The translations under genes and the position numbers were made by a program. Shown here piece by piece: positions 9,561 through 17,871 of a stretch of 51,137 nucleotides of DNA. Location of the stretch: contig CAKQLR010000007.1 in NCBI GenBank assembly GCA_934254725.1, forward strand, positions 1-51,137, read 5' to 3'. This DNA is from an uncultured Clostridia bacterium. Its GTDB lineage: Bacteria > Bacillota > Clostridia > Christensenellales > Borkfalkiaceae. Below the pieces are notes generated by a model. That model was not told where the DNA came from. It worked only from the letters and a program-made list of their open reading frames with translations, and ran no database searches. Position 1 is the first letter of the stretch; the number at the start of each line of letters is the position of its first letter.

Positions 9561-10580
9561 TTATTGTTTTTTATCAAGAATATCGAGCACCTTGGCGAAA
9601 TAATCGGGCAGAGGAGCTTCAAACATCATACGCTCGCCCGTTTCGGGGTGAGTGAACTCCAGCCTGTACGCATGCAGAAGTTGTCCGTTCAGGTTAAAAC
9701 GGCAGGTTTTCGTGCCGTAAACTTTGTCGCCGACCACTGGGTGTCCGAGGTATTTTGCGTGTACCCTTATCTGATGCGTTCTGCCCGTATGCAAAGAAAA
9801 CTTAGTAAGAGTGTATTCGGGGTAGCGTTTGACAATCTCGTAATCGGTTACGGCAAGCCGCCCGGAGGGGAAAACCGCCATCATGGTTCTGTCCCTTGTC
9901 GATCTGTCTATGTACGTTTCTATGTGCCCCTTATCGTCTTTCAGAACGCCCGAAAGAAGGGCGAGATAAGTCCTCTTGCAGGTCTTTTCGGCGATCTGCG
10001 CGGAGAGCGAAAGGTGCGCTTTGTCGTTCTTGGCAACCACCAGAAGTCCGGAAGTATCCTTATCTATTCTGTGCACTATGCCCGGGCGGATAACGCCGTT
10101 TATCCCGCTCAGACTGTCAAGATGGTACAGAAGCGCGTTTACGAGAGTTCCGCTTTTAATGCCGCTGCCCGCGTGCACGGTAAGCCCCTGTTGCTTGTTG
10201 ATAACGGCAAGGCAATCGTCCTCGTAAATTATATCGAGCGGAATGTTTTCCGGCTCCAGACTTATTTCTTCCACGGGAGGAACAATAAGCTCCACCACGT
10301 CGCCGGCTTTCACGGGGGTTTTGTTTTTAATCGGCTTGCCGGAAATTTTCGCGTTGCCGCCGTCTAAAATTTTTTGCACTCTGCTACGGGTGAAACCTGT
10401 TTTTTCGGAGAGAAAAACGTCCGCCCTGTGGTAATCTTTTTCCGCGATAAATTGCTGTTTTTGTGCGAAATAGGGGGTGTTTTTCTCTTCGTTGGTCAAA
10501 TCTTCGCCGGAGAGAGTTTCTTTTTCGTTTAAAAGAACGCCCTCGTTTTCGGGGGCGTTTCCGTTTTTATTTTTTCTCAT
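9561..10580 (-). CDS. rluD: RluD-family 23S rRNA pseudouridine synthase
   Basis: 339 residues. It isomerises uridines in the large-subunit rRNA (family role, RluA/RluC/RluD; the exact target is uncertain). After a ~40-residue charged N-terminal extension there is an S4 RNA-binding domain (~51-100: RADVFLSEKTGFTRSRVQKIL) and the catalytic domain (~105-320) with HRIDKDTSGL, whose first Asp (~173) is the family's catalytic residue, and HQIRVHAKYLGHPVVGD. The N-terminal extension (acidic, NEEKN) is longer than in most RluD proteins. The start codon overlaps the end of lspA by 14 bp, so lspA-rluD are translationally coupled, an order common in Firmicutes. Confidence 0.92.
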   Translation of the reverse strand: MRKNKNGNAPENEGVLLNEKETLSGEDLTNEEKNTPYFAQKQQFIAEKDYHRADVFLSEKTGFTRSRVQKILDGGNAKISGKPIKNKTPVKAGDVVELIVPPVEEISLEPENIPLDIIYEDDCLAVINKQQGLTVHAGSGIKSGTLVNALLYHLDSLSGINGVIRPGIVHRIDKDTSGLLVVAKNDKAHLSLSAQIAEKTCKRTYLALLSGVLKDDKGHIETYIDRSTRDRTMMAVFPSGRLAVTDYEIVKRYPEYTLTKFSLHTGRTHQIRVHAKYLGHPVVGDKVYGTKTCRFNLNGQLLHAYRLEFTHPETGERMMFEAPLPDYFAKVLDILDKKQ

Positions 10581-11058
10581 TTTTCCTCTTGTTCTTTCCT
10601 AACGGAATAATCGCTTCGTCATCTAAAAACACAAACCAGAATATAAGCATTATAGCGCCTACGGTGAGCGCAATGTCCGCCACGTTGAAAATAGCGGGGA
10701 AGAAATGAATGTGTATAAAATCCGTTACGGAATTGAAAACCGTTCTGTCGATAAAGTTGCCGAGTGTTCCGCCGATAAGTAAAATGAAAGTAGTTTTCAG
10801 CCATTTTCTGTTTTTACCCATGTATAAAAAGGCTATATAAAGTACGGGCAAAATCAAAAACGTGAGCACGGCAAAAAAGTCCTGCGCCCAGCTTACGCCC
10901 GAAAGGCAGGAGAACGCCGCGCCTTTATTCTGCGTATAGTCGAACGAAAACAGCCCGGGGATTATCTCCATAGACCAACCTGCGCCCTGCGCCGCTACCG
11001 CTATTTTTGTAGCCTGATCGGCAAGTATTATAAAAATCAATATCAAAACGTAAACCAT
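10567..11058 (-). CDS. lspA: Lipoprotein signal peptidase (signal peptidase II)
   Basis: 163 residues. It cleaves the signal peptide of prolipoproteins after lipid transfer to the lipobox Cys; several lipoproteins are encoded in this window. Four membrane helices are visible. The catalytic aspartates are in GGTLGNFIDR (Asp ~104) and FNVADIALTVG (Asp ~128), and the conserved N-x-G-A-A-F (NKGAAF ~44-49) is present. A GAGAGG ribosome site precedes the ATG at 11058. It lies between pncB and rluD in one operon; the charged C-terminal tail (KNKRKNEKK) is typical. Confidence 0.95.
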   Translation of the reverse strand: MVYVLILIFIILADQATKIAVAAQGAGWSMEIIPGLFSFDYTQNKGAAFSCLSGVSWAQDFFAVLTFLILPVLYIAFLYMGKNRKWLKTTFILLIGGTLGNFIDRTVFNSVTDFIHIHFFPAIFNVADIALTVGAIMLIFWFVFLDDEAIIPLGKNKRKNEKK

Positions 11059-11115
11059 TTTTACCTCTCGCGGAAAATCGGAATTAAGTTTTATAAAAGC
11101 AAAAAGCCGCCTTTA

Positions 11116-12570
11116 TCACGCATTATCGCTCTGTTTCTTTCCTCTTATTTCGTTTATCATTCCTGTTTTAAGGTTGTAGAGATTTTCGGAAAGGTCAACC
11201 TTGTATATATGAGGATTGTCTATGCGCAGATATTCGTCCCAGAAAGAGTCCATTTCCTTTCTTGCGTATTCGGCAATTTCCTTAAGCGTGGGGAACTTGT
11301 AAACGGTTTTGCCGCCGAGAATAACGGGGACGGAAAGCTCTCTTACAAAGTAGTTTTCGAAAGTGATCTTCTTCCAGGTATCCACGGGGTGGAAGATGGT
11401 AAGGGGCTTTGTCGTGTCTATTTGTTCCCCTCTTAAGAAGATGAGGTCTGCCTCGGCTTTGCCCGTTTCGGCATCGTATATTCTGTAAATATTCTTAAAT
11501 CCGGGGTTGGTAATCTTTGCCGCATTATCGCTGAGCTTGATTTTGGGGATAAGCTTTCCTTTTTCTTCAACTGCGGCAAGCTTGTAAACCCCGCCGAGCG
11601 CAGGCAGTCTGTCGCCCGTAATCATTTTTGTACCGACGCCCCAAAGGGATATTTCTGCACCCTGATGTTTGAGCGAGGTAATCGAGTACTCGTCCAGATC
11701 GCCCGAAGCGCATATAACAGCGTTGGGATAGCCCGCTTTCACGAGCATGGCCTTAGCTTTTTTGGAAAGATACGCGAGGTCGCCCGAGTCAAGCCTTATG
11801 CCGAGCGGTTCGTGTCCCGCCGCGCGAAGTTCGTCGAACACCTTTATCGCATTGGGAACGCCGCTGCGAAGGGTGTCGTAAGTATCGCAAAGGAGAAGGG
11901 TCGCGTCCGGATACAGTCTTGCATAAGCGCGAAAGGCTTCAAGTTCGGACGGGAAGTTCATAACCCAGCTGTGTGCGTGCGTGCCCGCAACTTTAATATC
12001 GAACATCTGCCCCGCAAGCACGTTGGAGGTGGATTTGCAACCGCCTATAACCGAAGCGCGCGTGCCGTAAATGCCGGCGTCCGGGCCCTGTGCTCTTCTT
12101 AAGCCGAATTCCATAATGGTATCGCCCTTTGCCGCGTAACATATTTTTGCGGCTTTGGAAGCGATAAGCGTCTGATGATTTATGATGTTCAAAAGTGCGG
12201 TTTCGATGAGTTGCGCTTCGATAACGGGGGCTTTTACCGTAAGAATAGGCTCCCCGGGGAACACCATCGTTCCTTCGGGTACGGCGTAAATATCGCCAGT
12301 AAATTTAAACTCCGAAAGGTATTTTAAAAACTCTTCGGAAAAGAGATTAAGCCCCCTGAGGTATTCTATATCTTCTTTTTCGAAGCGAAGATTTTCCACA
12401 TAATCTATCGCTTGTTCAAGCCCTGCGGCAAGCGAGTAGGTAATCAAATCGTGCTGGCGGAAGAATATATCGAACACGGCTGTTTGGTTCTTGTAACCCT
12501 CGTTGAAATAGCCGTTCATCATCGTAAGTTCGTATAAATCCGTAAGCAAAGTTAAATTTCTTTTTCCCAT
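11116..12570 (-). CDS. pncB: Nicotinate phosphoribosyltransferase
   Basis: 484 residues. It joins nicotinate to PRPP in the Preiss-Handler NAD salvage pathway (cytoplasm). The N-terminus LLTDLYELTMMNGYF is the family signature, and the GPDAGIYGTRASVIGG and IRLDSGDLAYLSKKA segments are the nicotinate and phosphoribosyl binding regions. Length fits the long bacterial PncB type. The ribosome site GGAGAG is just upstream of the ATG. It is the first gene of a pncB-lspA-rluD operon with a promoter at 12637-12665. Nothing unusual. Confidence 0.95.
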   Translation of the reverse strand: MGKRNLTLLTDLYELTMMNGYFNEGYKNQTAVFDIFFRQHDLITYSLAAGLEQAIDYVENLRFEKEDIEYLRGLNLFSEEFLKYLSEFKFTGDIYAVPEGTMVFPGEPILTVKAPVIEAQLIETALLNIINHQTLIASKAAKICYAAKGDTIMEFGLRRAQGPDAGIYGTRASVIGGCKSTSNVLAGQMFDIKVAGTHAHSWVMNFPSELEAFRAYARLYPDATLLLCDTYDTLRSGVPNAIKVFDELRAAGHEPLGIRLDSGDLAYLSKKAKAMLVKAGYPNAVICASGDLDEYSITSLKHQGAEISLWGVGTKMITGDRLPALGGVYKLAAVEEKGKLIPKIKLSDNAAKITNPGFKNIYRIYDAETGKAEADLIFLRGEQIDTTKPLTIFHPVDTWKKITFENYFVRELSVPVILGGKTVYKFPTLKEIAEYARKEMDSFWDEYLRIDNPHIYKVDLSENLYNLKTGMINEIRGKKQSDNA

Positions 12571-12636
12571 TTTTTGTCTCTCCGTTTTTTAATGGAATAA
12601 ATTAGGATATTGCGCCATATATTTAGACACTATCTA

Positions 12637-12665
12637 ATTTTATACTATTTATAAAAATAATGCAA
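12637..12665 (-). promoter_or_regulatory. Promoter of the pncB-lspA-rluD operon
   Basis: On the - strand: TTGCAT (12660-12665), 17-bp spacer, TAAAAT (12637-12642). The start would be about 60 nt before pncB. Confidence 0.6.
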
Positions 12666-12731
12666 GCGAATAATGCCGGCGTTTGATTTTGCTGCCCCGA
12701 ATTATGCCCGCGGAACATTCGCGCAAAAGGC

Positions 12732-12759
12732 AAAAAAAGGGCGGGAATAAATCCCGCCC
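12732..12759 (-). terminator. Terminator of the pyrG-glnN operon
   Basis: GGGCGGGA (complement of 12752-12759) pairs with TCCCGCCC (complement of 12739-12746), followed on the - strand by TTTTTTT. Confidence 0.9.
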
Positions 12760-12795
12760 GATTGTCCGTACGAGGTAATTCCCGCCGGGTAAATT

Positions 12796-14877
12796 TTAAT
12801 ATTTTACGCTTGAAAGTATTTCGCCGTAAGTGGGAAGGGTAATGTACTTTCTGCCGAGAAGTTTTTCCGTTTCGTCCGCGCAGGCTCTTAAAGCTTCCAT
12901 AGCGGGCAACACTTTGCCGGCAACGGCGTTCGCCTTATCCTCTGCGGAAGAGAGCGCGTCGCAATTTGCTATTTCTTTTTTCAGCTCGCCGCACTTGTCA
13001 TATAACTTGTCGGTAAGTTTTGACAGTTCTTTAAGCAAGGCTTTCTCTGCATTGCAGCTGATCGAAAGCGCTTCGGTTTTGGTTGCTTCTCTCGCGATTT
13101 CGAGTTTGTATCCGATTGCGTCGGGGAGCGAATAACTCATCGCTTCGTTTGCAAGTTCAACGGCTTCGATGTGAACGGTTTTTACATAATTTTCAAGCAT
13201 GATTTCGCGGAGCGCAACCAGCTCTCTTTCCGAATAAACCCCGTATTTCTCAAATAATTCGATGTTTTTGCCGTCGGTTAAGTGTACAACTGCGTCGGCA
13301 GTCGTGCGGTAATTGCAAAGACCTCGTCTGCCTGCTTCTTCCTTCCATTCGTCTGAATAGTTGTTGCCGTTAAATACTATTCTCTTGTGATTTTCGTAGG
13401 TGAGTTTAATGTATTCTTCTACCGTTTTAAGCGTATCTTTTTTACCTTCTACGTAGTCGGCAAGGTCGTCGAGCGTTTTAGCGACTATCGTGTTCAGAAC
13501 GGTGTTCGGCTGAGAAATAGACTGTCTGCTGCCCGGCATACGGAATTCGAATTTATTGCCGGTGAACGCGAAAGGAGAAGTCCTGTTTCGGTCGGTGGAA
13601 TCCGTTTTGATTTCGGGAAGTGCGCCGACGCCCGTGTTCAACGTGCATTTTTTGGCTTTTTTGCCCGTGCCTTTTTCAATCATGCCGTCGAGCTGTTCGG
13701 TGATTTCGTCGCCGAGGAAAACGCTTACGATTGCCGGGGGCGCTTCGTTTGCGCCGAGACGGTGGTCGTTGGAAGCCGAAGCCACGGAAATTCTGAGTAA
13801 ATCCTGATATTCGTCAACCGCTTTTATAACTGCGGTGAGGAAGGCTAAGAATCTGAGGTTGCTTACGTCGCCGTCCGCATCGAGAAGGTTGTCGCCGTCG
13901 GCTGCTATCGACCAGTTATTGTGCTTGCCGCTTCCGTTAATCCCCTCGAAAGGCTTTTCGTGAAGGAGGCAAACCATTCCGAATTTCGGTGCGAGTTGCT
14001 TCATCATAGCCATAACTATCTGGTTGTGGTCGCAGGCGAGCGTTGCGTCCTCGTAAATGCACGCGAGTTCGTGCTGAGCGGGGGCAACCTCGTTGTGTTC
14101 GGTCTTTGCGGAAACGCCGAGTCTCCAGAGCCTTCTGTTTAATTCGTGCATATAATCGGAAACTCTCGTTTTGATTTTTCCGAAGTAGTGGTCGTCAAGT
14201 TCCTGTCCTTTGGACGGGCGCGCGCCGAGAAGAGTTCTGCCCGTAGCCACTATGTCGGGGCGAGCTTCGTAAACTTCTTTATCAATAAGGAAATATTCCT
14301 GTTCCGCGCCGACAGACGAAGAAACGTGAGCGGGATTCTGACCGAATAACTTCAATACTCTTTTAGCAGAGTCGTTGAGCGCGTGGAGAGAACGGAGAAG
14401 AGGGGTTTTTAAATCGAGAGCTTCGCCGCCGTAAGAGCAGAACGCCGTGGGGATGCAAAGAACGTTGTCGGTTATAAAGGCGTAGCTTGTGGGGTCCCAC
14501 GTGGTATAGCCGCGCGCTTCGAACGTTGCGCGTATGCCGCCCGTCGGGAAGGAGGAAGCATCCGGTTCGCCCTTAATAAGCGTGCTGCCGGAAAACTCCG
14601 AAACGGGTTTGCCGTTCTTCGTTCTGGAAAGGAAACTGTCGTGCTTTTCAGCCGTAACGCCCGTCATAGGCTGAAACCAGTGAGTGTAATGAGTTGCGCC
14701 CTTTTCTATAGCCCATCTTTTCATTTCGAGGGCGATAGCGTCCGCAACGTCTTTTTTGATAGGCGTGAATGTATCGATAGAACGTTTGTATTCGCTGAAA
14801 ATTTCTTCGGGAAGTCTTGCTTTCATTACGTCCTCTGTAAAGACGTCGGCGTTAAAATCGTTAATAAACGTTTCCAT
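12796..14877 (-). CDS. glnN: Glutamine synthetase type III
   Basis: 693 residues, the length of GSIII (much longer than the ~440-residue GSI). It makes glutamine from glutamate, ammonia and ATP. Seen: FPTGGIRATFEARGYT, SVGAEQEYFLID (metal-binding Glu region), TEHNEVAPAQHELA, and INGSGKHNNWSI, the active-site segment in this family. The C-terminal ~130 residues are helical and charged, as in GSIII. The gene starts 16 bp after pyrG ends, with a GGAGAT ribosome site, so the two genes share an mRNA; the glutamine user (CTP synthase) and the glutamine maker are thus co-expressed. The symbol glnN is used for this type, glnA in some annotations. Confidence 0.95.
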   Translation of the reverse strand: METFINDFNADVFTEDVMKARLPEEIFSEYKRSIDTFTPIKKDVADAIALEMKRWAIEKGATHYTHWFQPMTGVTAEKHDSFLSRTKNGKPVSEFSGSTLIKGEPDASSFPTGGIRATFEARGYTTWDPTSYAFITDNVLCIPTAFCSYGGEALDLKTPLLRSLHALNDSAKRVLKLFGQNPAHVSSSVGAEQEYFLIDKEVYEARPDIVATGRTLLGARPSKGQELDDHYFGKIKTRVSDYMHELNRRLWRLGVSAKTEHNEVAPAQHELACIYEDATLACDHNQIVMAMMKQLAPKFGMVCLLHEKPFEGINGSGKHNNWSIAADGDNLLDADGDVSNLRFLAFLTAVIKAVDEYQDLLRISVASASNDHRLGANEAPPAIVSVFLGDEITEQLDGMIEKGTGKKAKKCTLNTGVGALPEIKTDSTDRNRTSPFAFTGNKFEFRMPGSRQSISQPNTVLNTIVAKTLDDLADYVEGKKDTLKTVEEYIKLTYENHKRIVFNGNNYSDEWKEEAGRRGLCNYRTTADAVVHLTDGKNIELFEKYGVYSERELVALREIMLENYVKTVHIEAVELANEAMSYSLPDAIGYKLEIAREATKTEALSISCNAEKALLKELSKLTDKLYDKCGELKKEIANCDALSSAEDKANAVAGKVLPAMEALRACADETEKLLGRKYITLPTYGEILSSVKY

Positions 14878-14893
14878 TTTTTATCTCCTGTAT

Positions 14894-16510
14894 TTATTCC
14901 TTATTTTTTTCTTTTGAATTAAGCATTTTGAGTTTACAGTATTTTACGAACTCGTGGAAAATCGGATTGGTCTTTTCAGGGCGCGACGTAAATTCCGGGT
15001 GGAACTGAACGCCGAGGAAAAACGTGCCGTTATCCGCTTCCACAGCTTCCACGATATTGCCGTCGGGCGAGGTACCGCTTATTATCAAGCCCTTGGAAGT
15101 GAGCAGATCTCTGTATTTGTTGTTGAATTCGTAACGGTGGCGGTGGCGTTCGCGTATCAGCTTTTCGCCGTAAGCGCGATAGAGGTGGGTGTTTTCTTCT
15201 ACCTTGCAGGGGTATCCGCCGAGGCGCATCGTGCCGCCTTTCTTCTTGCCTACCTGGTCATCCATAAGGTCTATTACTTTGTTGCCCGTTTCGGAAAATT
15301 CTCCGCTCGTAGCGTCCGCAATGCCGGCTACGTTTCTTGCAAACTCCATAACGGCTATCTGCATGCCCAGGCAAATTCCGAAGTACGGAACGCCGTTTTC
15401 TCTCGCGTATTTGCAAGCGGTTATCATTCCTTCTATGCCGCGTTTGCCGAAGCCGCCGGGCACGAGAATGCCGTCCGCGCCTTTAAGCTTGTCCTTAACG
15501 TTTTCCTCGGTGATCTCTTCGCTGTCTACCCAGGCAAGGTTGACGTGAACGCCGTTGGAATACGAAGCGTGGTTAAGCCCTTCTATAACGGAAAGGTAGC
15601 TGTCGTGCAAAGCGACGTACTTGCCGACGATTGCAACGGTAACTTCTCCTTTTCTGCTGTTTATGCTCTTTATAAGTTTTTTAAGGGGTTTTAAGTCGAG
15701 TTTGTTTTTTATTTTAAGTTTTTTGCAGGCAACGGCGTCAAGCCCGTTTTCGTGGAGCATCATCGGCGCTTTGTACAGACAATCCACCGTGGTGTTGGAG
15801 ATAACGCAATCTCTGTCCACATTGCAGAAGTTCGCTATTTTCTCTCTTATCGCGTCGCCGCAGTCGCCGTCGGAACGGGTTACGATTATGTCGGGGCGCA
15901 CGCCCATCGCTTGCAGTTCCTTTACCGAATGTTGTACGGGCTTCGATTTGTACTCGTCCGAACCGGATATATAAGGAACAAGGCAAACGTGTATAAACAG
16001 GCAGTTTTCCCTGCCTACGTCAAATGAAAACTGACGAATGGCTTCGATGAACGGCTGACTTTCGATATCGCCTATCGTGCCGCCTATTTCGGTAATTAAA
16101 ACGTCTGCGCCCGTAAGCTTTACGTTTTCGCTTATGAAGGATTTTATTTCATTTGTAACGTGGGGGATTATCTGCACCGTCTGACCGAGATACTTGCCTT
16201 CGCGTTCCCTGTTAAGAACCGTCCAGTAAACCTTGCCCGAAGTGAGGTTTGAAAGTTTTGTAAGGTTGTGCCCCGTAAATCTTTCGTAGTGACCGAGGTC
16301 GAGATCGGTTTCGCCGCCGTCGTCGGTTACGAAAACTTCGCCGTGCTGAATGGGATTCATAGTGCCTGGGTCAACGTTCATGTAGGGGTCGAATTTCTGA
16401 GCCGCTACCTTAAGCCCTCTGAGTGCGAGTAGCTTACCGAGTGAAGCCGCAACAATTCCTTTGCCGAGCCCACTTACTACTCCGCCTGTAACGAAAATAT
16501 ATTTCGTCAT
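14894..16510 (-). CDS. pyrG: CTP synthase, glutamine-dependent
   Basis: 538 residues, a standard length. It makes CTP from UTP, ATP and glutamine, the last step of pyrimidine nucleotide synthesis. The N-terminal synthetase domain begins TKYIFVTGGVVSGLGKG (nucleotide loop) and has the MNVDPGTMNP segment. The C-terminal class I glutaminase domain has PYFGICLGMQ with the nucleophilic Cys and VQFHPEFTSRP with the His/Glu of the triad. It is the first gene of a pyrG-glnN operon. A promoter (16726-16754) and a leader terminator (16592-16648) precede it, so it is probably controlled by attenuation, although the usual GGG-start reiteration signal of Bacillus pyrG is not visible. Confidence 0.96.
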   Translation of the reverse strand: MTKYIFVTGGVVSGLGKGIVAASLGKLLALRGLKVAAQKFDPYMNVDPGTMNPIQHGEVFVTDDGGETDLDLGHYERFTGHNLTKLSNLTSGKVYWTVLNREREGKYLGQTVQIIPHVTNEIKSFISENVKLTGADVLITEIGGTIGDIESQPFIEAIRQFSFDVGRENCLFIHVCLVPYISGSDEYKSKPVQHSVKELQAMGVRPDIIVTRSDGDCGDAIREKIANFCNVDRDCVISNTTVDCLYKAPMMLHENGLDAVACKKLKIKNKLDLKPLKKLIKSINSRKGEVTVAIVGKYVALHDSYLSVIEGLNHASYSNGVHVNLAWVDSEEITEENVKDKLKGADGILVPGGFGKRGIEGMITACKYARENGVPYFGICLGMQIAVMEFARNVAGIADATSGEFSETGNKVIDLMDDQVGKKKGGTMRLGGYPCKVEENTHLYRAYGEKLIRERHRHRYEFNNKYRDLLTSKGLIISGTSPDGNIVEAVEADNGTFFLGVQFHPEFTSRPEKTNPIFHEFVKYCKLKMLNSKEKNKE

Positions 16511-16720
16511 TTGTTAAAACTCCTTTATTTATCTTAAATTTTTTTGCCTTGAATTTTACGGACGCAAACAGCTTTTTTACGCATTTTTCATAAAAAAGGG
16601 CGTTTTTTTTTAGAGGTCTTTATGGACCGCCAAGAAAAAACGCCTTTTAAAAGCATAAAATATGTAGTTTACCGTGCATTGTTCGCCCGTCGTTTTATCG
16701 GCTGTTCTGCCAAAAAACGT
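16511..16720 (-). promoter_or_regulatory. Leader of the pyrG-glnN mRNA (attenuator candidate)
   Basis: About 210 nt between the promoter and the pyrG start. It has a small TTGGC-AGAACA-GCCGA hairpin near the 5' end (around 16697-16715), then a ~50-nt unpaired stretch, then the strong terminator at 16592-16648, then the ribosome site. No upstream ORF, T-box AGGGTGG element, PyrR-site or known riboswitch consensus was recognised. The arrangement is what a transcription attenuator would show; the effector (CTP, glutamine or another) is unknown. Confidence 0.6.
16592..16648 (-). terminator. Leader terminator ahead of pyrG
   Basis: On the - strand GGCGTTTTTT (complement of 16635-16644) pairs with AAAAAACGCC (complement of 16599-16608). 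Inside is a second hairpin, GGTC-CATAAA-GACC, and a T-run follows. It lies downstream of a promoter and upstream of pyrG, so it can stop transcription before the operon. Confidence 0.8.
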
Positions 16721-16725
16721 GTTTG

Positions 16726-16754
16726 ATTATATCACGGGGAAAAGACTTTGTCAA
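16726..16754 (-). promoter_or_regulatory. Strong sigma-A promoter of the pyrG-glnN operon
   Basis: On the - strand TTGACA (16749-16754), a 17-bp spacer, TATAAT (16726-16731); a consensus-perfect pair. The start would be near 16719. Confidence 0.9.
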
Positions 16755-16811
16755 ACGTTTGAAATAAATTTTTCAAATTTTTTTGATTAAGCTGTTTTCG
16801 GCACCGAATCC

Positions 16812-17828
16812 CTATGGTTTGACCCTTGCCGGTTTAGACTTATAAATCTTTGCTCTTATGGAATTTCTTTCCCTGCAAAGGAATTCCGTGGCGGTTTTTA
16901 TAACACCGCATAGCGGCAACAATAATATAGTAGAGAGAATATTGAATACCGTGTGGAAGTTCGCAACCATTCTTTCGGCGCTTCCGCTGAAAGCAAAGAA
17001 CGCGTTTTCTATCGGTTTTGCAAAAAATATAAGGAAGGGAAGTACGATTGCCGTTCCGAACAGGTTGAACAGAATATTCGCCATCGCTACCTTTTCGGCT
17101 TCCTTGTCTATGGACGAGGACAGAAGAAGCACCGCGACGCCCGACCCTATATTCGAGCCGAGAATAAGGTACGCGCAGCTTTCAAAACCGAGAATTCCGC
17201 TCGCCGCAAGCGCGATTATAACCGAACTTACCGCCGACGAACTTTGCACTATACCGGTTATTAAAAAGCCGTTTAATATGAGAAAAAAGGGGTTTTTTAC
17301 AGTGAACAGTCCTCTGAAAAACGGATATCTGCCAAAAGCCGAAACCCTTTCGTTCATTATCCCCAGCCCTATAAACAAAAGCCCGAAACCGAATAAAAAG
17401 CCGCCTGCGTTTTTTACTAAGTCTTTCTTGAAAAACGTTAGTACAAACCCTGCGACGGCAAACAGCGACGCTATGGAATCCATTAAAGAGAAGCCCCCGC
17501 CCGAGAGCGAAACGAGCTGCGCCGTAATGGTGGTGCCAATATTCGCGCCCATAATCACGGGTATTGCGGCTTTAAACGTAATTGCGCCTGCGCCCGCAAA
17601 CGAGGCGAGCATAATGTTGGTGGCGGTGCTGCTCTGAATAATTGCGGTTACTCCCGCCCCCGCAAGAATGCCGCGTAGTTTGGAGCGCGTCGCGCCGTAA
17701 ATGGTCTGTTTCATCTTCTCGCCGGCTACAGCCTGAACGCACTCGCTCATCTTCTGCAAACCGAAAAGAAACACAGCAACCCCGCCGAACGCCATCAATA
17801 TTTCTCTTATAATTTTAACGGTAAACAT
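16812..17828 (-). CDS. Na+/phosphate symporter family protein without PhoU domain
   Basis: 338 residues, membrane protein of the PF02690 Na/Pi cotransporter (NptA-like) family. It would take up phosphate with sodium, though ion and substrate are not fixed by sequence. The two QSS repeats typical of the fold are seen: AIIQSSTATNIML and GIVQSSSAVSSVI. Many family members are ~550 residues with a C-terminal PhoU-like regulatory domain; here the protein stops about 30 residues after the last helix, in a basic tail, so that domain is absent. The ATG at 17828 has no strong ribosome site. It is not obviously in an operon with the gene before it. Confidence 0.88.
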   Translation of the reverse strand: MFTVKIIREILMAFGGVAVFLFGLQKMSECVQAVAGEKMKQTIYGATRSKLRGILAGAGVTAIIQSSTATNIMLASFAGAGAITFKAAIPVIMGANIGTTITAQLVSLSGGGFSLMDSIASLFAVAGFVLTFFKKDLVKNAGGFLFGFGLLFIGLGIMNERVSAFGRYPFFRGLFTVKNPFFLILNGFLITGIVQSSSAVSSVIIALAASGILGFESCAYLILGSNIGSGVAVLLLSSSIDKEAEKVAMANILFNLFGTAIVLPFLIFFAKPIENAFFAFSGSAERMVANFHTVFNILSTILLLPLCGVIKTATEFLCRERNSIRAKIYKSKPARVKP

Positions 17829-17871
17829 AATATAAGTTATGTTTTCGCGTTATGGATAATGCCTTTTCCGT

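Noticed and set aside
11099..11117. Shared 17-mer AAAAAGCCGCCTTTATC with 29769-29785
   Set aside because: Too short and in unrelated contexts; no further homology around it.
16511..16720. T-box or ANTAR leader
   Set aside because: No AGGGTGG T-box core; the hexaloops do not have the A1/G4 pattern.
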